Counted from the first letter of the stretch, positions 17,748 to 28,187 are shown. The stretch is DNA of 64,000 nt from Prosthecobacter debontii (GCF_900167535.1 NZ_FUYE01000020.1:47709-111708); one strand, 5' to 3'. Notes: generated by a model from the sequence alone, not told the origin. Translations and numbers: made by a program.

Positions 17748-20700
17748 GTGCCCCTCCAACGTCCCTTCCCGATTTTGATCCGTTACCCCGCAGACCTCCC
17801 CATCACTGCGCGTCGTGAAGACATCCTCACGGCCATCCGCAACAGCCAAGTCGTGATCCTTGCGGGGGAAACGGGCTCAGGCAAAACGACCCAATTACCC
17901 AAAATGTGTCTGGAGGTGCTGGGAGAAAATCCCGGCATGATCGGCTGCACCCAGCCTCGGCGTGTCGCCGCCATGAGCGTCTCCAAACGGGTGGCGGAGG
18001 AACTCGACGTGACCTGGGGCCGCCAAGTCGGCTGCAAAATGCGCTTCAGTGACGACACGAGCCGCGACACGCGCGTGAAGTTCATGACGGACGGCATCTT
18101 GCTGGCCGAGATTCAGAGTGATCCCCTGCTCCGTGCCTATTCCATGCTGATCCTGGATGAGGCTCATGAACGGTCCCTCAACATTGACTTTTTGTTAGGC
18201 TATCTCAAAAGCCTTCTCACCAAACGCCCCGACCTGAAACTGGTCGTCACTTCCGCCACGATTGATACCGAGGCCTTCAGCGCTCACTTTGGCAATGCTC
18301 CGATCATTGAGGTGTCCGGGCGACTCTATCCCGTGGAGATCCGCTATCAACCGGTAGGTGAAGATGACGAGGACCCCAGCCATATCGAAGCAGCGGTAAG
18401 CGCGGTCGAAGAGGTGCTGATCGAGACCAGTGATGGCGACGTCTTGGTATTTATGCCCACCGAGCGCGATATCCGCGACACCCGAGATCTCTTGGATGGG
18501 CGTCTGGGTAAAGGCATGGAGGTCTTGGCATTGTTTGGCCGCATGGCCGCTCACGAGCAGCAACGCGTCTTCTCTCCAGGTTCCAAACGCCGAGTCATCG
18601 TCGCCACCAACGTGGCGGAGACCTCCATCACGCTTCCCCGCATCCGCTATGTGGTGGATACGGGACTGGCACGCATGAGCCGCTACAATCCACGCACGCG
18701 CACCAAACGCCTGCCTGTGGAGGTCATCAGCCAGAGCAGCGCCAATCAACGTGCCGGACGTGCCGGACGTCTTCAGGATGGGGTGTGTATCCGCCTCTAC
18801 GAAGAGGAGGACTTCAATAAACGACCTCGCTTCACTCAGCCAGAAATTCAGCGCTCGAACTTAGCTGAAGTCATCCTTCGGATGAAGGCCTTTAAGTTAG
18901 GCGAGATCGAGACCTTTCCTTTCATCAATCCTCCCGTCAGTGCGGCCATCCGTGCAGGCTACGACCTCCTCCACGAACTCGGAGCTCTGGGGGAAACCCA
19001 TGAGATGACCCCGACAGGACGAGAATTAGCCGCGCTGCCGCTGGACCCGACTCTTGGCCGCATGCTGCTCCAGGCCCGCCAGGAACACTGCCTGGAGGAC
19101 ATGCTCATCATCGCGGCAGGTCTCAGTATCCCCGATCCGCGTGAACGTCCCGAAGAGAAACGAGAGCAAGCCCAGGCCGCTCACAAACGCTTCGCCACGC
19201 CTGAATCTGACTTTCTCGGCCTGATCAAGATCTGGCGGGCAATGCCAGAACCGGAAAGCACTGGCAAAAACGCACTGCGTAAATTCTGTAAAGCCAACTT
19301 CCTGAGCTTTACCCGCATGACGGAATGGCGGGATGTCTGGCAGCAATTGCGGGACACCTTCCGTGAAGACCGTCGAGCTGCCCATCAAGCATCCTCGGCA
19401 GCTTCGCCGCCCTCTCCAGTCGCTAAAAAAACCGCTAGTGCGCCCCAAGCCGCTTCGAATTCGCCCTGGGACAAAGTCACGGTGAAGGAGAGCGAGCCAG
19501 ATGAGGAGCAGGCCAACCAACAAGCGCTCCATCGCTGCATCCTCGCCGGTCATTTGGGGCACATCGCCACACGTCTCGAACGCAACCTCTACAAAGCCGC
19601 CGGCAACCGCGAGGTTACAGTGTTCCCAGGTTCCCACCTCTATGAACGCCGCGAGAAGCAGGGCGGCAAACCGGGCCAAGAGAAAACCCGCCAGCCTTTG
19701 TGGATCGTTGCGGGAGAAATCGTTCAGACCTCTCAGCTCTTCGCCCGCACTCTGGCTCGGATTGATCCGCAGTGGGCCGCAGAACTGGGAGCCCATTTGC
19801 TGGAGCGCCGCTACAGTGAACCTCATTGGAGCGCTAAAGCCGGGCGCGTGCTCGTGACAGAGCGACTGCTCCTGCATGGCTTGGAGGTCAAACGCCAACC
19901 GATTGACTTCGGTAAGATCGATCCCATCGCCGCCACCCAGTTGTTCATTCGCGGGGCCTTATTGGAGGGCACCACCCATCTGCCGCATCGCTTTTTCCAG
20001 CATAACCAGAAGCTTCGCGATCGTCTGGAGGCCGCTCTGACTCGTGTGCGCAGCAGCCGTGTCTATGCCGTCGAGGAGCATCTCTTCGAGTTCTACCGGG
20101 CCCGGCTCCAGAACATCTCGTCCGTGCATGATCTGAATAAGCTGGTGAATGCCCGCGTTCGCGAAGAGCCCGGGTTTCTCTGCGCGCGCGAGGAAGATCT
20201 CACCGGGGGAGACGATCTCTCATGCGATCTCCAGATGTTTCCCGATACTGCGCCGGTAGGGAATGCCGTGCTGCCGATCACCTACGCCTATAAACCCGGC
20301 CAAGAGGACGATGGCGTCACGGTCCAGGTGCCGCTGCCCATGGCGGAACATCTGACCAGCGGGCAAGTGCTGTGGATGGTTCCCGGCTTGCGCGAGGAGC
20401 AAATCCTCACCTTGCTTCGTGCTCTCCCGAAAAACGTTCGGCGTGAACTCTTACCCCTCGAAGCTCGAGCCCGTGAGATCGTTCGTGACTTCAATCCGGG
20501 ACGTGAAGATTTCCACGGAGCCCTCGCAATCTTTCTTCGCCAACGCTACCGTTTAGAAGTCCAGGCCAGCGACTGGAACGAGCAGTCTCTGCCCGATTAC
20601 CTCAAACCTCGCGTCGAAGTCATCGCTCAGGGAAATAAGACCGTGCTGACCAGTCGCGATCTCGACAGCATTCGTGAAACCGTGCGTAAGCAGGAGCGCA

Positions 20701-21593
20701 AGTCGAGCCGTTGGGACGAGGTGGCCAAACGTTTCGAAGATTATGCTCTTACCACTTGGTCCTTTGGCGACTTGCCGGAAACCTTGCAGGTCGAGGTGAT
20801 CCATAACGTCCCTGTGCTGGGTTACCCAGGACTCAAGCTTCGGGACGATGAGGTGGATATCCGTCTTTTCAAAACACCTGCCGAGGCTCTTCAGCACAGT
20901 CCAGCAGCGGTTCGTAAACTCGCTGAAAACTGGTTAGGCAAGGATCTAGCTTGGCTGCACAAAGAGTTGCGCGTACTGGATATCAAACCCGTAGCCCAGA
21001 AAAACTTTAGCTTTCAAAGTGGTCTGGCAGCTTTGGGCTCATCCGCCGCTTCACCATCGGCTTCCTCACAAGAGAATCGCTCCGAGGCTGCCTATCATCA
21101 CATCCTGGCGCATGTCTTGCGCCTAGATCCATTGCTACCTCTAAGCCAAAAGCGCTTTCTGGAGATGTGCGAGCGCGCCAAGCGTGACTTACCCGCCATC
21201 ACCCATCGAGTGCGTGAGCTGCTGAAACAAATCGATGATCTCAGGACCAAAATCCTGGCCTTCCCTCGGCGTTATGCGGGGTTGGAACAAGACGTCAATC
21301 GGCTGGTTCCCGCCAATCTTCTGACAGCGACTCCCCACACTCAGCTCCAGCACCTTCCTCGCTACCTCAAAGCCATTCTTCTTCGCGCCGAGCGAGCTTC
21401 CAACAACCCCGCCAAAGATCTGGAGAAAGCCGCCTACATTCAAGACTTCAATGGCTGGGAACAGGAAGTGAGCGAGGCCAATCGCGAAGCGTTCCGCTGG
21501 CTATTTGAAGAATACCGAGTCTCCGTCTTTGCCCAAGAACTTGGCACCGCCCAACCTGTCAGCGTAAAGCGCCTGGAAGCCCTTTTAGGGTGA
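17748..21593 (+). CDS. hrpA: ATP-dependent RNA helicase HrpA
   Basis: 1281 residues with a GTG start at 17748; the length matches E. coli HrpA. DEAH-box motifs are complete: GETGSGKTT (40-48), DEAH (137-140), SAT (169-171), and QRAGRAGR (334-341). A helicase-associated domain follows, then a low-complexity Ala/Ser/Pro linker at about 543-575, and the long C-terminal HrpA region with DUF3418 (FWKxK-type segments, RHLPRYLKAILLRAERA). HrpA helicases are implicated in mRNA processing and ribosome rescue. An upstream ATG at 17741 is out of frame. It lies directly after trmB on the same strand and converges with the PPC-domain gene, nine bases apart. Confidence 0.94.
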   Translation: MPLQRPFPILIRYPADLPITARREDILTAIRNSQVVILAGETGSGKTTQLPKMCLEVLGENPGMIGCTQPRRVAAMSVSKRVAEELDVTWGRQVGCKMRFSDDTSRDTRVKFMTDGILLAEIQSDPLLRAYSMLILDEAHERSLNIDFLLGYLKSLLTKRPDLKLVVTSATIDTEAFSAHFGNAPIIEVSGRLYPVEIRYQPVGEDDEDPSHIEAAVSAVEEVLIETSDGDVLVFMPTERDIRDTRDLLDGRLGKGMEVLALFGRMAAHEQQRVFSPGSKRRVIVATNVAETSITLPRIRYVVDTGLARMSRYNPRTRTKRLPVEVISQSSANQRAGRAGRLQDGVCIRLYEEEDFNKRPRFTQPEIQRSNLAEVILRMKAFKLGEIETFPFINPPVSAAIRAGYDLLHELGALGETHEMTPTGRELAALPLDPTLGRMLLQARQEHCLEDMLIIAAGLSIPDPRERPEEKREQAQAAHKRFATPESDFLGLIKIWRAMPEPESTGKNALRKFCKANFLSFTRMTEWRDVWQQLRDTFREDRRAAHQASSAASPPSPVAKKTASAPQAASNSPWDKVTVKESEPDEEQANQQALHRCILAGHLGHIATRLERNLYKAAGNREVTVFPGSHLYERREKQGGKPGQEKTRQPLWIVAGEIVQTSQLFARTLARIDPQWAAELGAHLLERRYSEPHWSAKAGRVLVTERLLLHGLEVKRQPIDFGKIDPIAATQLFIRGALLEGTTHLPHRFFQHNQKLRDRLEAALTRVRSSRVYAVEEHLFEFYRARLQNISSVHDLNKLVNARVREEPGFLCAREEDLTGGDDLSCDLQMFPDTAPVGNAVLPITYAYKPGQEDDGVTVQVPLPMAEHLTSGQVLWMVPGLREEQILTLLRALPKNVRRELLPLEARAREIVRDFNPGREDFHGALAIFLRQRYRLEVQASDWNEQSLPDYLKPRVEVIAQGNKTVLTSRDLDSIRETVRKQERKSSRWDEVAKRFEDYALTTWSFGDLPETLQVEVIHNVPVLGYPGLKLRDDEVDIRLFKTPAEALQHSPAAVRKLAENWLGKDLAWLHKELRVLDIKPVAQKNFSFQSGLAALGSSAASPSASSQENRSEAAYHHILAHVLRLDPLLPLSQKRFLEMCERAKRDLPAITHRVRELLKQIDDLRTKILAFPRRYAGLEQDVNRLVPANLLTATPHTQLQHLPRYLKAILLRAERASNNPAKDLEKAAYIQDFNGWEQEVSEANREAFRWLFEEYRVSVFAQELGTAQPVSVKRLEALLG

Positions 21594-21602
21594 TGGGACC
21601 TT

Positions 21603-23297
21603 TCAGTCTCGCTTCGGTTTGACCGTCACCCACACCTGGGACGTTGTATCGAGGAGCGAGGTGCCCCGCTGATTTTCACCCCGTAGTGCTCCTTGGGCAA
21701 CATGCATTTGGGCCCCCTCTCCCCCAGTCCAGACCTCCACTTGGATCGGCTGTCCACTCGCAGGAGCATTCACGGCGGCGTGAATCTTCAGCTCAACTTC
21801 TCCATCTTTGTCTGGCACGGTTACGTCGGGGGCATGCACACCCACAGGCAAGCCAGAGGCTCGAACGACCAAAGGAGCTTTGAATCCATTCAGACGCTTG
21901 ATTTTTGCCTTCAAACTGACTGTTTTCCCGGCCTCTAGCAGTAGGGCCTTGACGTCAACCAGATCCACTTGGAAGTCGGGTTCAGGGGGCCTCACCTCCA
22001 ACACATAAGCATGTTGGGCGCTGCCCTGATGCATCAGATCCTCCACCACGATTTGATGCTGCCCCTCGCTCGTTGCCGTCCAGGTCAAAAGTGGATCACG
22101 GTTCAGCTCGCTGACGTCATCACTGGAAGTCATCACCTTTCCATCTGGAGTTTCCACTGAGACGATTGCATCCAAAGGGAGTCCCAATTGTTTGGCCCAG
22201 ATTCTTGCCTGAAGCTTCTGCCCCTTTTTCATTTCCACGGCGTAGCGATCCACATCTCCCTTCGTCTGAATCACGCCGCTGGCATACACGGTCGTTATGG
22301 AAGTGGCTTGTTCACGGCTGTCATTCGGTTCCTTTTCAAGGATCGGAGCCTCAGATGTTACCACCGCCTGGAGAGGCAATACGGCCGCTGGAGGCGTCAA
22401 CTGAACCCATGGTTCGAACACCTGAAGCTCATTCGGTGAATAACTGTATTTGCTCTGGCTGGCCGGAATATCTGGACCTGCGAGAGTGACGTCATGTTTA
22501 CCCTGCCTGCTCACGACTGGCGGAAATAGGTGCGTCGCCACCGCACTTCGGGTCAGGTGAAGACGATACACCACCGACGCACCGCCGGTAAACCGGACAT
22601 CTGCCACCGGCGGATGGGCAAAACCCGCGAGTTGCACCGTATAGAGCCCCGCTGCGGGGGCCTTGAAAGCCAATGAGGGGTCTAAGTTACGCCCATCACT
22701 GGCGGTCAAAACACGAATCCCCTTTTCATCTATCACATGAGCCAGCATATCCACACCGGAACCTAGCGCATACGCTTCAACCACGGCCGTGAGCGTTTGC
22801 CCAGCATCTAAGCGCACGGCATAGCCATCCACATCTCCACCTTTATCGAGGCGACCATTGATGCAGATCGGTAATTTCGTCACCTCCTGAGATTTACCCA
22901 ACTCATCGTTAGGCTCATTTTCAAGCATCTCAGCAAACGATCCGATGCTAAACCACCGAGGCTCTGAAGCTCCCTCATCATTGATGGCACGAACGAGATA
23001 CAAGCCAGGCTTCGTTTGATCCGACACCGTTGCCCGCCACTCCTGTTTACGCCCAGTCGGCATGAAGAAGACCCCTGGAGCATTGGTCCAGAGTCGGCAT
23101 TCAGCTCCCACCTTCCCGGTCACCGAGACCTCAAAGCTGGAGCCCTTTTGCCCTCCTGCGGGGAAGAGTGCCTCCATTCTCGGCGCATCGGCTAAGACTG
23201 CCTGAGTGTGCCCACCCAGACAGTAAACGCCGATGATGCCTTTGATCCAACCGGGGAGAATCACTCTCCAGACTCTCGTCACGACTCTGTTCTTCAC
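21603..23297 (-). CDS. Exported protein with two PPC (bacterial pre-peptidase C-terminal) domains
   Basis: 564 residues from a GTG at 23297 whose first bases overlap the stop codon of the upstream DUF1501 gene (GTGA), implying coupled translation. A weak signal segment (about 13-36, VILPGWIKGIIGVYCLGG) precedes an Ig-like stretch (MEALFPAGGQKGSSFEVSV). Two PPC domains follow, at about 110-225 (ENEPNDELGKS...GDVDGYAVRL) and 325-435 (EKEPNDSREQA...GDVDRYAVEM). The C-terminus is another beta-sandwich. PPC domains are secreted substrate- or surface-binding modules. Similar proteins accompany DUF1501/DUF1553 genes in Planctomycetes. It is last in the six-gene block and may be a binding subunit for it. 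Confidence 0.8.
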   Translation of the reverse strand: MKNRVVTRVWRVILPGWIKGIIGVYCLGGHTQAVLADAPRMEALFPAGGQKGSSFEVSVTGKVGAECRLWTNAPGVFFMPTGRKQEWRATVSDQTKPGLYLVRAINDEGASEPRWFSIGSFAEMLENEPNDELGKSQEVTKLPICINGRLDKGGDVDGYAVRLDAGQTLTAVVEAYALGSGVDMLAHVIDEKGIRVLTASDGRNLDPSLAFKAPAAGLYTVQLAGFAHPPVADVRFTGGASVVYRLHLTRSAVATHLFPPVVSRQGKHDVTLAGPDIPASQSKYSYSPNELQVFEPWVQLTPPAAVLPLQAVVTSEAPILEKEPNDSREQATSITTVYASGVIQTKGDVDRYAVEMKKGQKLQARIWAKQLGLPLDAIVSVETPDGKVMTSSDDVSELNRDPLLTWTATSEGQHQIVVEDLMHQGSAQHAYVLEVRPPEPDFQVDLVDVKALLLEAGKTVSLKAKIKRLNGFKAPLVVRASGLPVGVHAPDVTVPDKDGEVELKIHAAVNAPASGQPIQVEVWTGGEGAQMHVAQGALRGENQRGTSLLDTTSQVWVTVKPKRD

Positions 23298-24622
23298 ACG
23301 AATAGCTCCTTGATCAGCTTGCCGCCATTCACCAGTTGCAGGGGGCGACCCGTGTTGGTGTGCAGAACCTGGTGCGGATCGATCCCCAATTTGGTGTAGA
23401 GAGAGACCGCAAAGTCTTCAGGCGAATAAATGTTTTCGGCAGCGTAGTAGCCCTTGGGGTCGGTGGCTCCCACCACTTGTCCGCCAGGGATGCCCGCACC
23501 TGCCATCAGCACACTCATCGCGCCCGGCCAATGATCCCGACCGGAATCCTTATTCACCTTCGGCGTGCGGCCAAACTCACCCAAACAAATGACCAGCGTA
23601 TTGTCCAGCATCCCGCGCTGGTCGAGGTCAGTGATCAATCCATTCAATCCTTGATCCAGCTTGTCGGCAAACCCACCTTTGAAAGTTTTAAAGATATCAC
23701 GATGATGATCCCATCCGCCCCAATAGGCGACGGTGAAAGAGACGCCCACCTCAGCCAAACGGCGCGCTAGAAGCAAGCGTTGGCCGAAGTCATTTTCACC
23801 ATAGAGCTTACGTGTGGCTTCAGATTCCTTGCTCAGATCAAAAGCCGCCTGAGCTGTCGGAGAAGTGACAAGCTCAAGCCCCTGCTGATAAAACTGGTCG
23901 AAACCCACCGTCGGATCTTCAGCCGCCTTATCAGTAATGCGCTTGAGGTTATCCAGCGAGGCTCGCAGGCGATTCCGACTCATGGCTCGCCCCTCGCTGA
24001 TCTCTTGTGGGATGGCCACATCACGCACACGGAAGGACTTGCTGTTGGGATCTCCTCCAATCACAAATGGCGCGTGCTGGGCTCCGAGGAAATTCGGACC
24101 TCCAGAGCGCGAGGCCGCAGGCAGACTCATGTAAGCCGGCAAGCCACCGCGAATACCGCGCTCATGAGAAACCATGGAGCCGAACGATGGATGAAAGCTT
24201 ACAAATGCCCCACACCCCACGGGCACCGGAGTGGGGGATCCCGTCATTAAATAATGATTTCCTCCACCGTGATTGGGATCCTTGTGACAGATGGAGCGAA
24301 CGACCGTGAACTTGTTAAAGCTTTTGGCCAGCCGAGGCAGGGTTTCGCTGAAATGAACCCCCGGCACGCACGTGGGGATGGATTTGAATTCCCCCCGGAT
24401 CTCTTTGGGAGCTTCAGGCTTAGGATCGAATGTCTCGTAATGCGATGGACCTCCATCCAACCACACCAGGATACAATTGATCTGATCAGGGCTCAGTTTG
24501 CCACGTGCCTGAGCCGCCTGGGCACGCAGAGCCAGAATATCCGAGAAAGCGATCCCACCCAGCGCGGCAAAGCCTGTCTGGAGGAAATCTCGGCGGCCAA
24601 GGCCATTGCAATTATACTTCAT
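23294..24622 (-). CDS. DUF1501 family exported protein
   Basis: 442 residues from ATG 24622. The Tat-type start GLGRRDFLQTGFAALGGIAF is clear. Family blocks: INCILVWLDGGPSHYETFDPK, DPNHGGGNHYL, RLLLARRLAEVGVSFTVAYWGGWDHH, LVICLGEFGRTPKVN and GRDHWPGAMSVLMAGAG. It differs from the other two copies in the window by a shorter middle part and by the WGGWDHH segment near the presumed metal site. It lies 26 bases after the DUF1549/DUF1553 gene and overlaps the PPC gene by four bases. Substrate unknown. Confidence 0.87.
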   Translation of the reverse strand: MKYNCNGLGRRDFLQTGFAALGGIAFSDILALRAQAAQARGKLSPDQINCILVWLDGGPSHYETFDPKPEAPKEIRGEFKSIPTCVPGVHFSETLPRLAKSFNKFTVVRSICHKDPNHGGGNHYLMTGSPTPVPVGCGAFVSFHPSFGSMVSHERGIRGGLPAYMSLPAASRSGGPNFLGAQHAPFVIGGDPNSKSFRVRDVAIPQEISEGRAMSRNRLRASLDNLKRITDKAAEDPTVGFDQFYQQGLELVTSPTAQAAFDLSKESEATRKLYGENDFGQRLLLARRLAEVGVSFTVAYWGGWDHHRDIFKTFKGGFADKLDQGLNGLITDLDQRGMLDNTLVICLGEFGRTPKVNKDSGRDHWPGAMSVLMAGAGIPGGQVVGATDPKGYYAAENIYSPEDFAVSLYTKLGIDPHQVLHTNTGRPLQLVNGGKLIKELFV

Positions 24623-24648
24623 GGGTGACGCAGGGTGCGAGCGAAGGG

Positions 24649-26850
24649 TTAGTGATTGAAAACAAATTCCGCCGAGTTGATCAACGCCCACGCCAGATCC
24701 TCGATAGCGATCTCACGCGTGCTACCTGGTTGGGAAAAGAATTGAAGAGCTGTTTTAAGTTCCTGATCGGTCGGTAACCGGTTGTAGGCCGCCAAGTAGA
24801 TCTCCGTCACCACTTTGGGCTCAGGCAAGTTTCCCTTGGCCAGAGCCTTCAGCTTCCCAGAAGGGCTGCTCAGCTTGGTCTGAAGACTGTTGGAATTCAT
24901 CAGATGCAAAGCCTGCACCACACTGGATTTGCGATCTCTCTCACAAGGGCATTCCTGACTCGCATTCGGTCTTCCAAAAGCATCCAAGAAATCGCTATCA
25001 AGCTCGTGATTCCATGTCTGCACGGCCCGCGAGTTCGGCGGCAGACCACTGAAAGCATCCCGAATACCCGTCAAATCGCTGACTGCATCTAGAAGCACCT
25101 CGGCACTGAGGCGTCGCTTGAGACTGTGCGAGAAGTTTTTGTTATCCGCCAGATTACTGTCATTGGGCTGGGAACTCAGTTGATAGGTTCTTGAGTTCAC
25201 AATCGTGCGCATCAGGTGTTTCAAATCATAACCGTGCGAACTGAAATCATGCGCCAGCCACTCCAGCAAGTCTTCGTTGGTGGGTGGGTTAGACACCCGA
25301 AAATCATCCACGGGATCGACGATACCTCGGCCAAGGAAGTCGGACCAAATGCGATTGACGATGGCTTTGGCAAAGAACGGATTGTCACTGCTGGCCATCC
25401 AGTCGGTTAATGCCACCCGTGGGTCTTGCCCTTTCACATACGGCATTTCCGGACCGTCCGGCGGTTTGGGCACCATCACAGCATCGGTCACCGGGTGAGT
25501 CACCTCGCCTTTGCCGCCATACCACCAATATTCAGGCTCCCCCGAGATTGGCGCGGAGATCGCCTGCCCCTTACGTTTCATCTGACCAAAGAAGGCCGCG
25601 AGTTGATAATAATCCTCCTGGGTCCACTTCTCGCTCGGATGGTGGTGACACTTGGCGCAATCCAACCTCACTCCCAGAAAGATCTGACTGACGAACGAAC
25701 TGGCATCGATCGGCTCTCGCTTATCACGTAGCACCGCTACAGGTCCATACTCGTGGGAACTTCCTTCAGCCGTCAAAAGCTCACGAACCATCTGATCGTA
25801 AGGCTTGTTCTGACGGAAACTGTCACGAAGCCACGCATCCAACAGATAGACCGGCTTCACACCGACGCGAGATGGGTTAGGCCGGATCAGATCCCCCCAT
25901 TTGACAGCCCAGTGGTCAGCGTAGTTAGGGTCACGCAAAAGTTCATCCACCAGACGCTGACGTTTGTCTGTCCGTAGATCAGCAATAAAACGCCGTGCCT
26001 GATCTCCCGTTGGCAAGCGCCCAACCAAATCCATGGAGACGCGCCGCAAGAACTCTTCATCCGTGCAAGTGTCTGACGGTAAGATCCCCAGCTTTTGGTG
26101 TCGGGCATAAACCAATCGATCAATCTCGTTGTTCACGGGTAACTTCGCATACAACTCCGTTGGCAGAGCCTTCTCGGTAGGCACAGTCACACGCGCCACA
26201 TCTACGAAGCCCATGTAGCGCACCACAATCACACCCTCACCGCTGACGCTTCCAACCTCGACTCGCCCAAGCTCATCCACATCAGCGACTTCCTTGTCTT
26301 GGGATAGATAATCACTCAGAGCCGTGACATCCCGCTGAGTGCCGTCTGAAAACTTAGCCATCACCTTGAGCTGCTGCGTCTCCGCTTTCCGATAGTTTTT
26401 CTCACGTGGCTCCACCTGCACTTGGGCTAGCTGGGGTTCGCCGGGAATCTCCATGGGCATTCCAGCTCGAATCCATGCCACGGTGTAGCGATACGCCAGA
26501 CTGTCTCGTTTGATCCGGGCTCCACCTTCATGAGGCACCTCTCCCGTCGCTTTTTTTAACAGCAGGCTTTCCTCAGGTGCCGCAGGAAAGACTCGGCGAC
26601 CACGATCATCACGCACAATCTCATGATAGTCATGCTTGGGATCGTATCCGAATACGGACAGCTTAAAGTTGTTCTGCCCTTCAGGTTTAGCGTGGCAATT
26701 CCCCGCCGCACAGCCCGCCTTCATGAGATGTGGCATGACATCATGAACGAAGCTGACAGGCTTCTCCTGGGCCCAGCCTTGGCTGGCTGCGAGAGCCACC
26801 AGCATAGGGTTGAGCAGAGAAAGCCGAATCATAAGCCACATACGCATCAT
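24649..26850 (-). CDS. Exported DUF1549-DUF1553 protein with CX4CH haem motif and Ig-like domain
   Basis: 733 residues with a signal peptide (about 1-27, ending GWAQ). The N-terminal haem-like motif is CAAGNCH at residues 47-53, with four rather than two residues between the cysteines; this spacing recurs in one branch of planctomycete-type cytochromes. A BIG2-like beta domain spans about 155-230 (KFSDGTQRDVTALSDY). DUF1549 then shows HWAVKWGDLIRPNPSR and a normal CAKCH followed by HHPSEKW near residue 400. DUF1553 ends the protein (KAIVNRIWSDFLGRGIVDP...LINSAEFVFNH). It is downstream of the WD40-cytochrome gene by eleven bases. Confidence 0.86.
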   Translation of the reverse strand: MMRMWLMIRLSLLNPMLVALAASQGWAQEKPVSFVHDVMPHLMKAGCAAGNCHAKPEGQNNFKLSVFGYDPKHDYHEIVRDDRGRRVFPAAPEESLLLKKATGEVPHEGGARIKRDSLAYRYTVAWIRAGMPMEIPGEPQLAQVQVEPREKNYRKAETQQLKVMAKFSDGTQRDVTALSDYLSQDKEVADVDELGRVEVGSVSGEGVIVVRYMGFVDVARVTVPTEKALPTELYAKLPVNNEIDRLVYARHQKLGILPSDTCTDEEFLRRVSMDLVGRLPTGDQARRFIADLRTDKRQRLVDELLRDPNYADHWAVKWGDLIRPNPSRVGVKPVYLLDAWLRDSFRQNKPYDQMVRELLTAEGSSHEYGPVAVLRDKREPIDASSFVSQIFLGVRLDCAKCHHHPSEKWTQEDYYQLAAFFGQMKRKGQAISAPISGEPEYWWYGGKGEVTHPVTDAVMVPKPPDGPEMPYVKGQDPRVALTDWMASSDNPFFAKAIVNRIWSDFLGRGIVDPVDDFRVSNPPTNEDLLEWLAHDFSSHGYDLKHLMRTIVNSRTYQLSSQPNDSNLADNKNFSHSLKRRLSAEVLLDAVSDLTGIRDAFSGLPPNSRAVQTWNHELDSDFLDAFGRPNASQECPCERDRKSSVVQALHLMNSNSLQTKLSSPSGKLKALAKGNLPEPKVVTEIYLAAYNRLPTDQELKTALQFFSQPGSTREIAIEDLAWALINSAEFVFNH

Positions 26851-26861
26851 CGTTCGGATTC

Positions 26862-28187
26862 TTATCGTTGTTCGTTAGGCCACATCAAGACACCGGCAGG
26901 TTTGCCACCCCCATCCCAGATATGGACATTGCCTTCAAAACTCCCGGCATAGATCCACTTCGAGTCATCCGTGATCACCACGGAAGTGAGAGATTCATTC
27001 ACGGAGGTCAGTTTGAGGGTCTTGCCCGTCTCGCTGCGCTGAGCTCCATCGTGCTTCTTTAATTCCGAATGGACGCTGCCACTGCCTTTATCGGTCACGA
27101 TCACCAAGGACTTGCCGTCAGGCGTCCAGGCGGCCCCTGTAAACACCATCTTCTTATCCCCCAAGGTGACATCTTGCTCGCGACTTGAGACATCCCACAC
27201 CTTAACCTCACGATCCGCCCCTGCGGTCGCAATCTGAGTCGCTTCTTTGTTAAAGGCGACCGAGAGCACATGATTCGTATGACCTTCGTAAGAAGCCATC
27301 AATGCGTGACTTTCAGCATCCCAAAGCCGGGCCAATTTATCCGCACCGCCACTGAGCAAACGGTCCCCACGGGATGACAAGCGCAGGGCTAACACATTGT
27401 CTTCATGAGCCTTCCAAGTGGCCATCAGTTTCCCTGACTGAAGATCGAACTTCCGGATAAATCCAGCTCCTCCGGCTTCTCCATCAGCGGCGAACAAGTG
27501 GGCCTGAGTCGCAGCCACTGCCGTGATGTTACCCATCAAGGTGCCTTCCAAAGTCTTGGCCGGCGCCTGAAGCTGCACATCCCAGAGGATGAGTTTTTGG
27601 AAACCACCGGAAACAAGATAACGGCCGTCCGATGTCCAAGCCAGCGACTGAATCGCCTCCACGTGGCCCTCAAGCTTGCTCTTCACAGGTCTTTCGGGTC
27701 GGGATAGATCGAACACAAACACGGTGGGCCCCCTTGCCACGGCCAGAGACTGATTGTCAGGGGACAGGGCCAACGACAAAACAGGACGATAGGTTTCTGG
27801 CAATCCACTTAACTTGACGGGCCTAGGCTTCGGAGCCTCATCAAAAACGGTCGAGTCCCAGACGGCACCTGCATCGATCCAGGCCTTAACCACGGCGACT
27901 GCCTCTGAAGACAGGGCTTTTTTCGGCGGCATCTGGGGATCTGCGTCTGGCAGAAGCAATTGATACAAGAGACTTTGCTCCGCCTTCCCGGGCACAATCG
28001 CCATGCCGCTATCGCCGCCCTGCATCATCTTTTCATGCGTCGTCAGCAGGAGTCCTCCCTTGGCCTTCCCCGGTTTATGGCAGCCCAGACACTCGTCACG
28101 CAAAAGACGTAAGGCAGCCTTAGAGTCAGCCGCTTGAGCTGAAACCAAGAGTCCTACGAGTGCGATCAACAAGTGAGCGATCTTCAT
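26862..28187 (-). CDS. Exported PSCyt1-WD40 fusion protein
   Basis: 441 residues. Signal peptide 1-20 (MKIAHLLIALVGLLVSAQAA). A PSCyt1 domain follows with haem motif CLGCH at 33-37, GGLLLTTHEKMMQGGDSG and a KAWIDAGAVWD end. From about 135 there are six or seven WD40 repeats (for example IQSLAWTSDGRYLVSGG, VLALRLSSRGDRLLSGGADKLARLWD, VLSVAFNKEATQIATAGADREVKVWD), enough for one closed propeller. PSCyt1-WD40 fusions are characteristic of Planctomycetes and Verrucomicrobiota. The start ATG overlaps the upstream DUF1501 stop (ATGA). The propeller likely serves as a docking surface for the neighbouring exported proteins; this is inference. Confidence 0.87.
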   Translation of the reverse strand: MKIAHLLIALVGLLVSAQAADSKAALRLLRDECLGCHKPGKAKGGLLLTTHEKMMQGGDSGMAIVPGKAEQSLLYQLLLPDADPQMPPKKALSSEAVAVVKAWIDAGAVWDSTVFDEAPKPRPVKLSGLPETYRPVLSLALSPDNQSLAVARGPTVFVFDLSRPERPVKSKLEGHVEAIQSLAWTSDGRYLVSGGFQKLILWDVQLQAPAKTLEGTLMGNITAVAATQAHLFAADGEAGGAGFIRKFDLQSGKLMATWKAHEDNVLALRLSSRGDRLLSGGADKLARLWDAESHALMASYEGHTNHVLSVAFNKEATQIATAGADREVKVWDVSSREQDVTLGDKKMVFTGAAWTPDGKSLVIVTDKGSGSVHSELKKHDGAQRSETGKTLKLTSVNESLTSVVITDDSKWIYAGSFEGNVHIWDGGGKPAGVLMWPNEQR

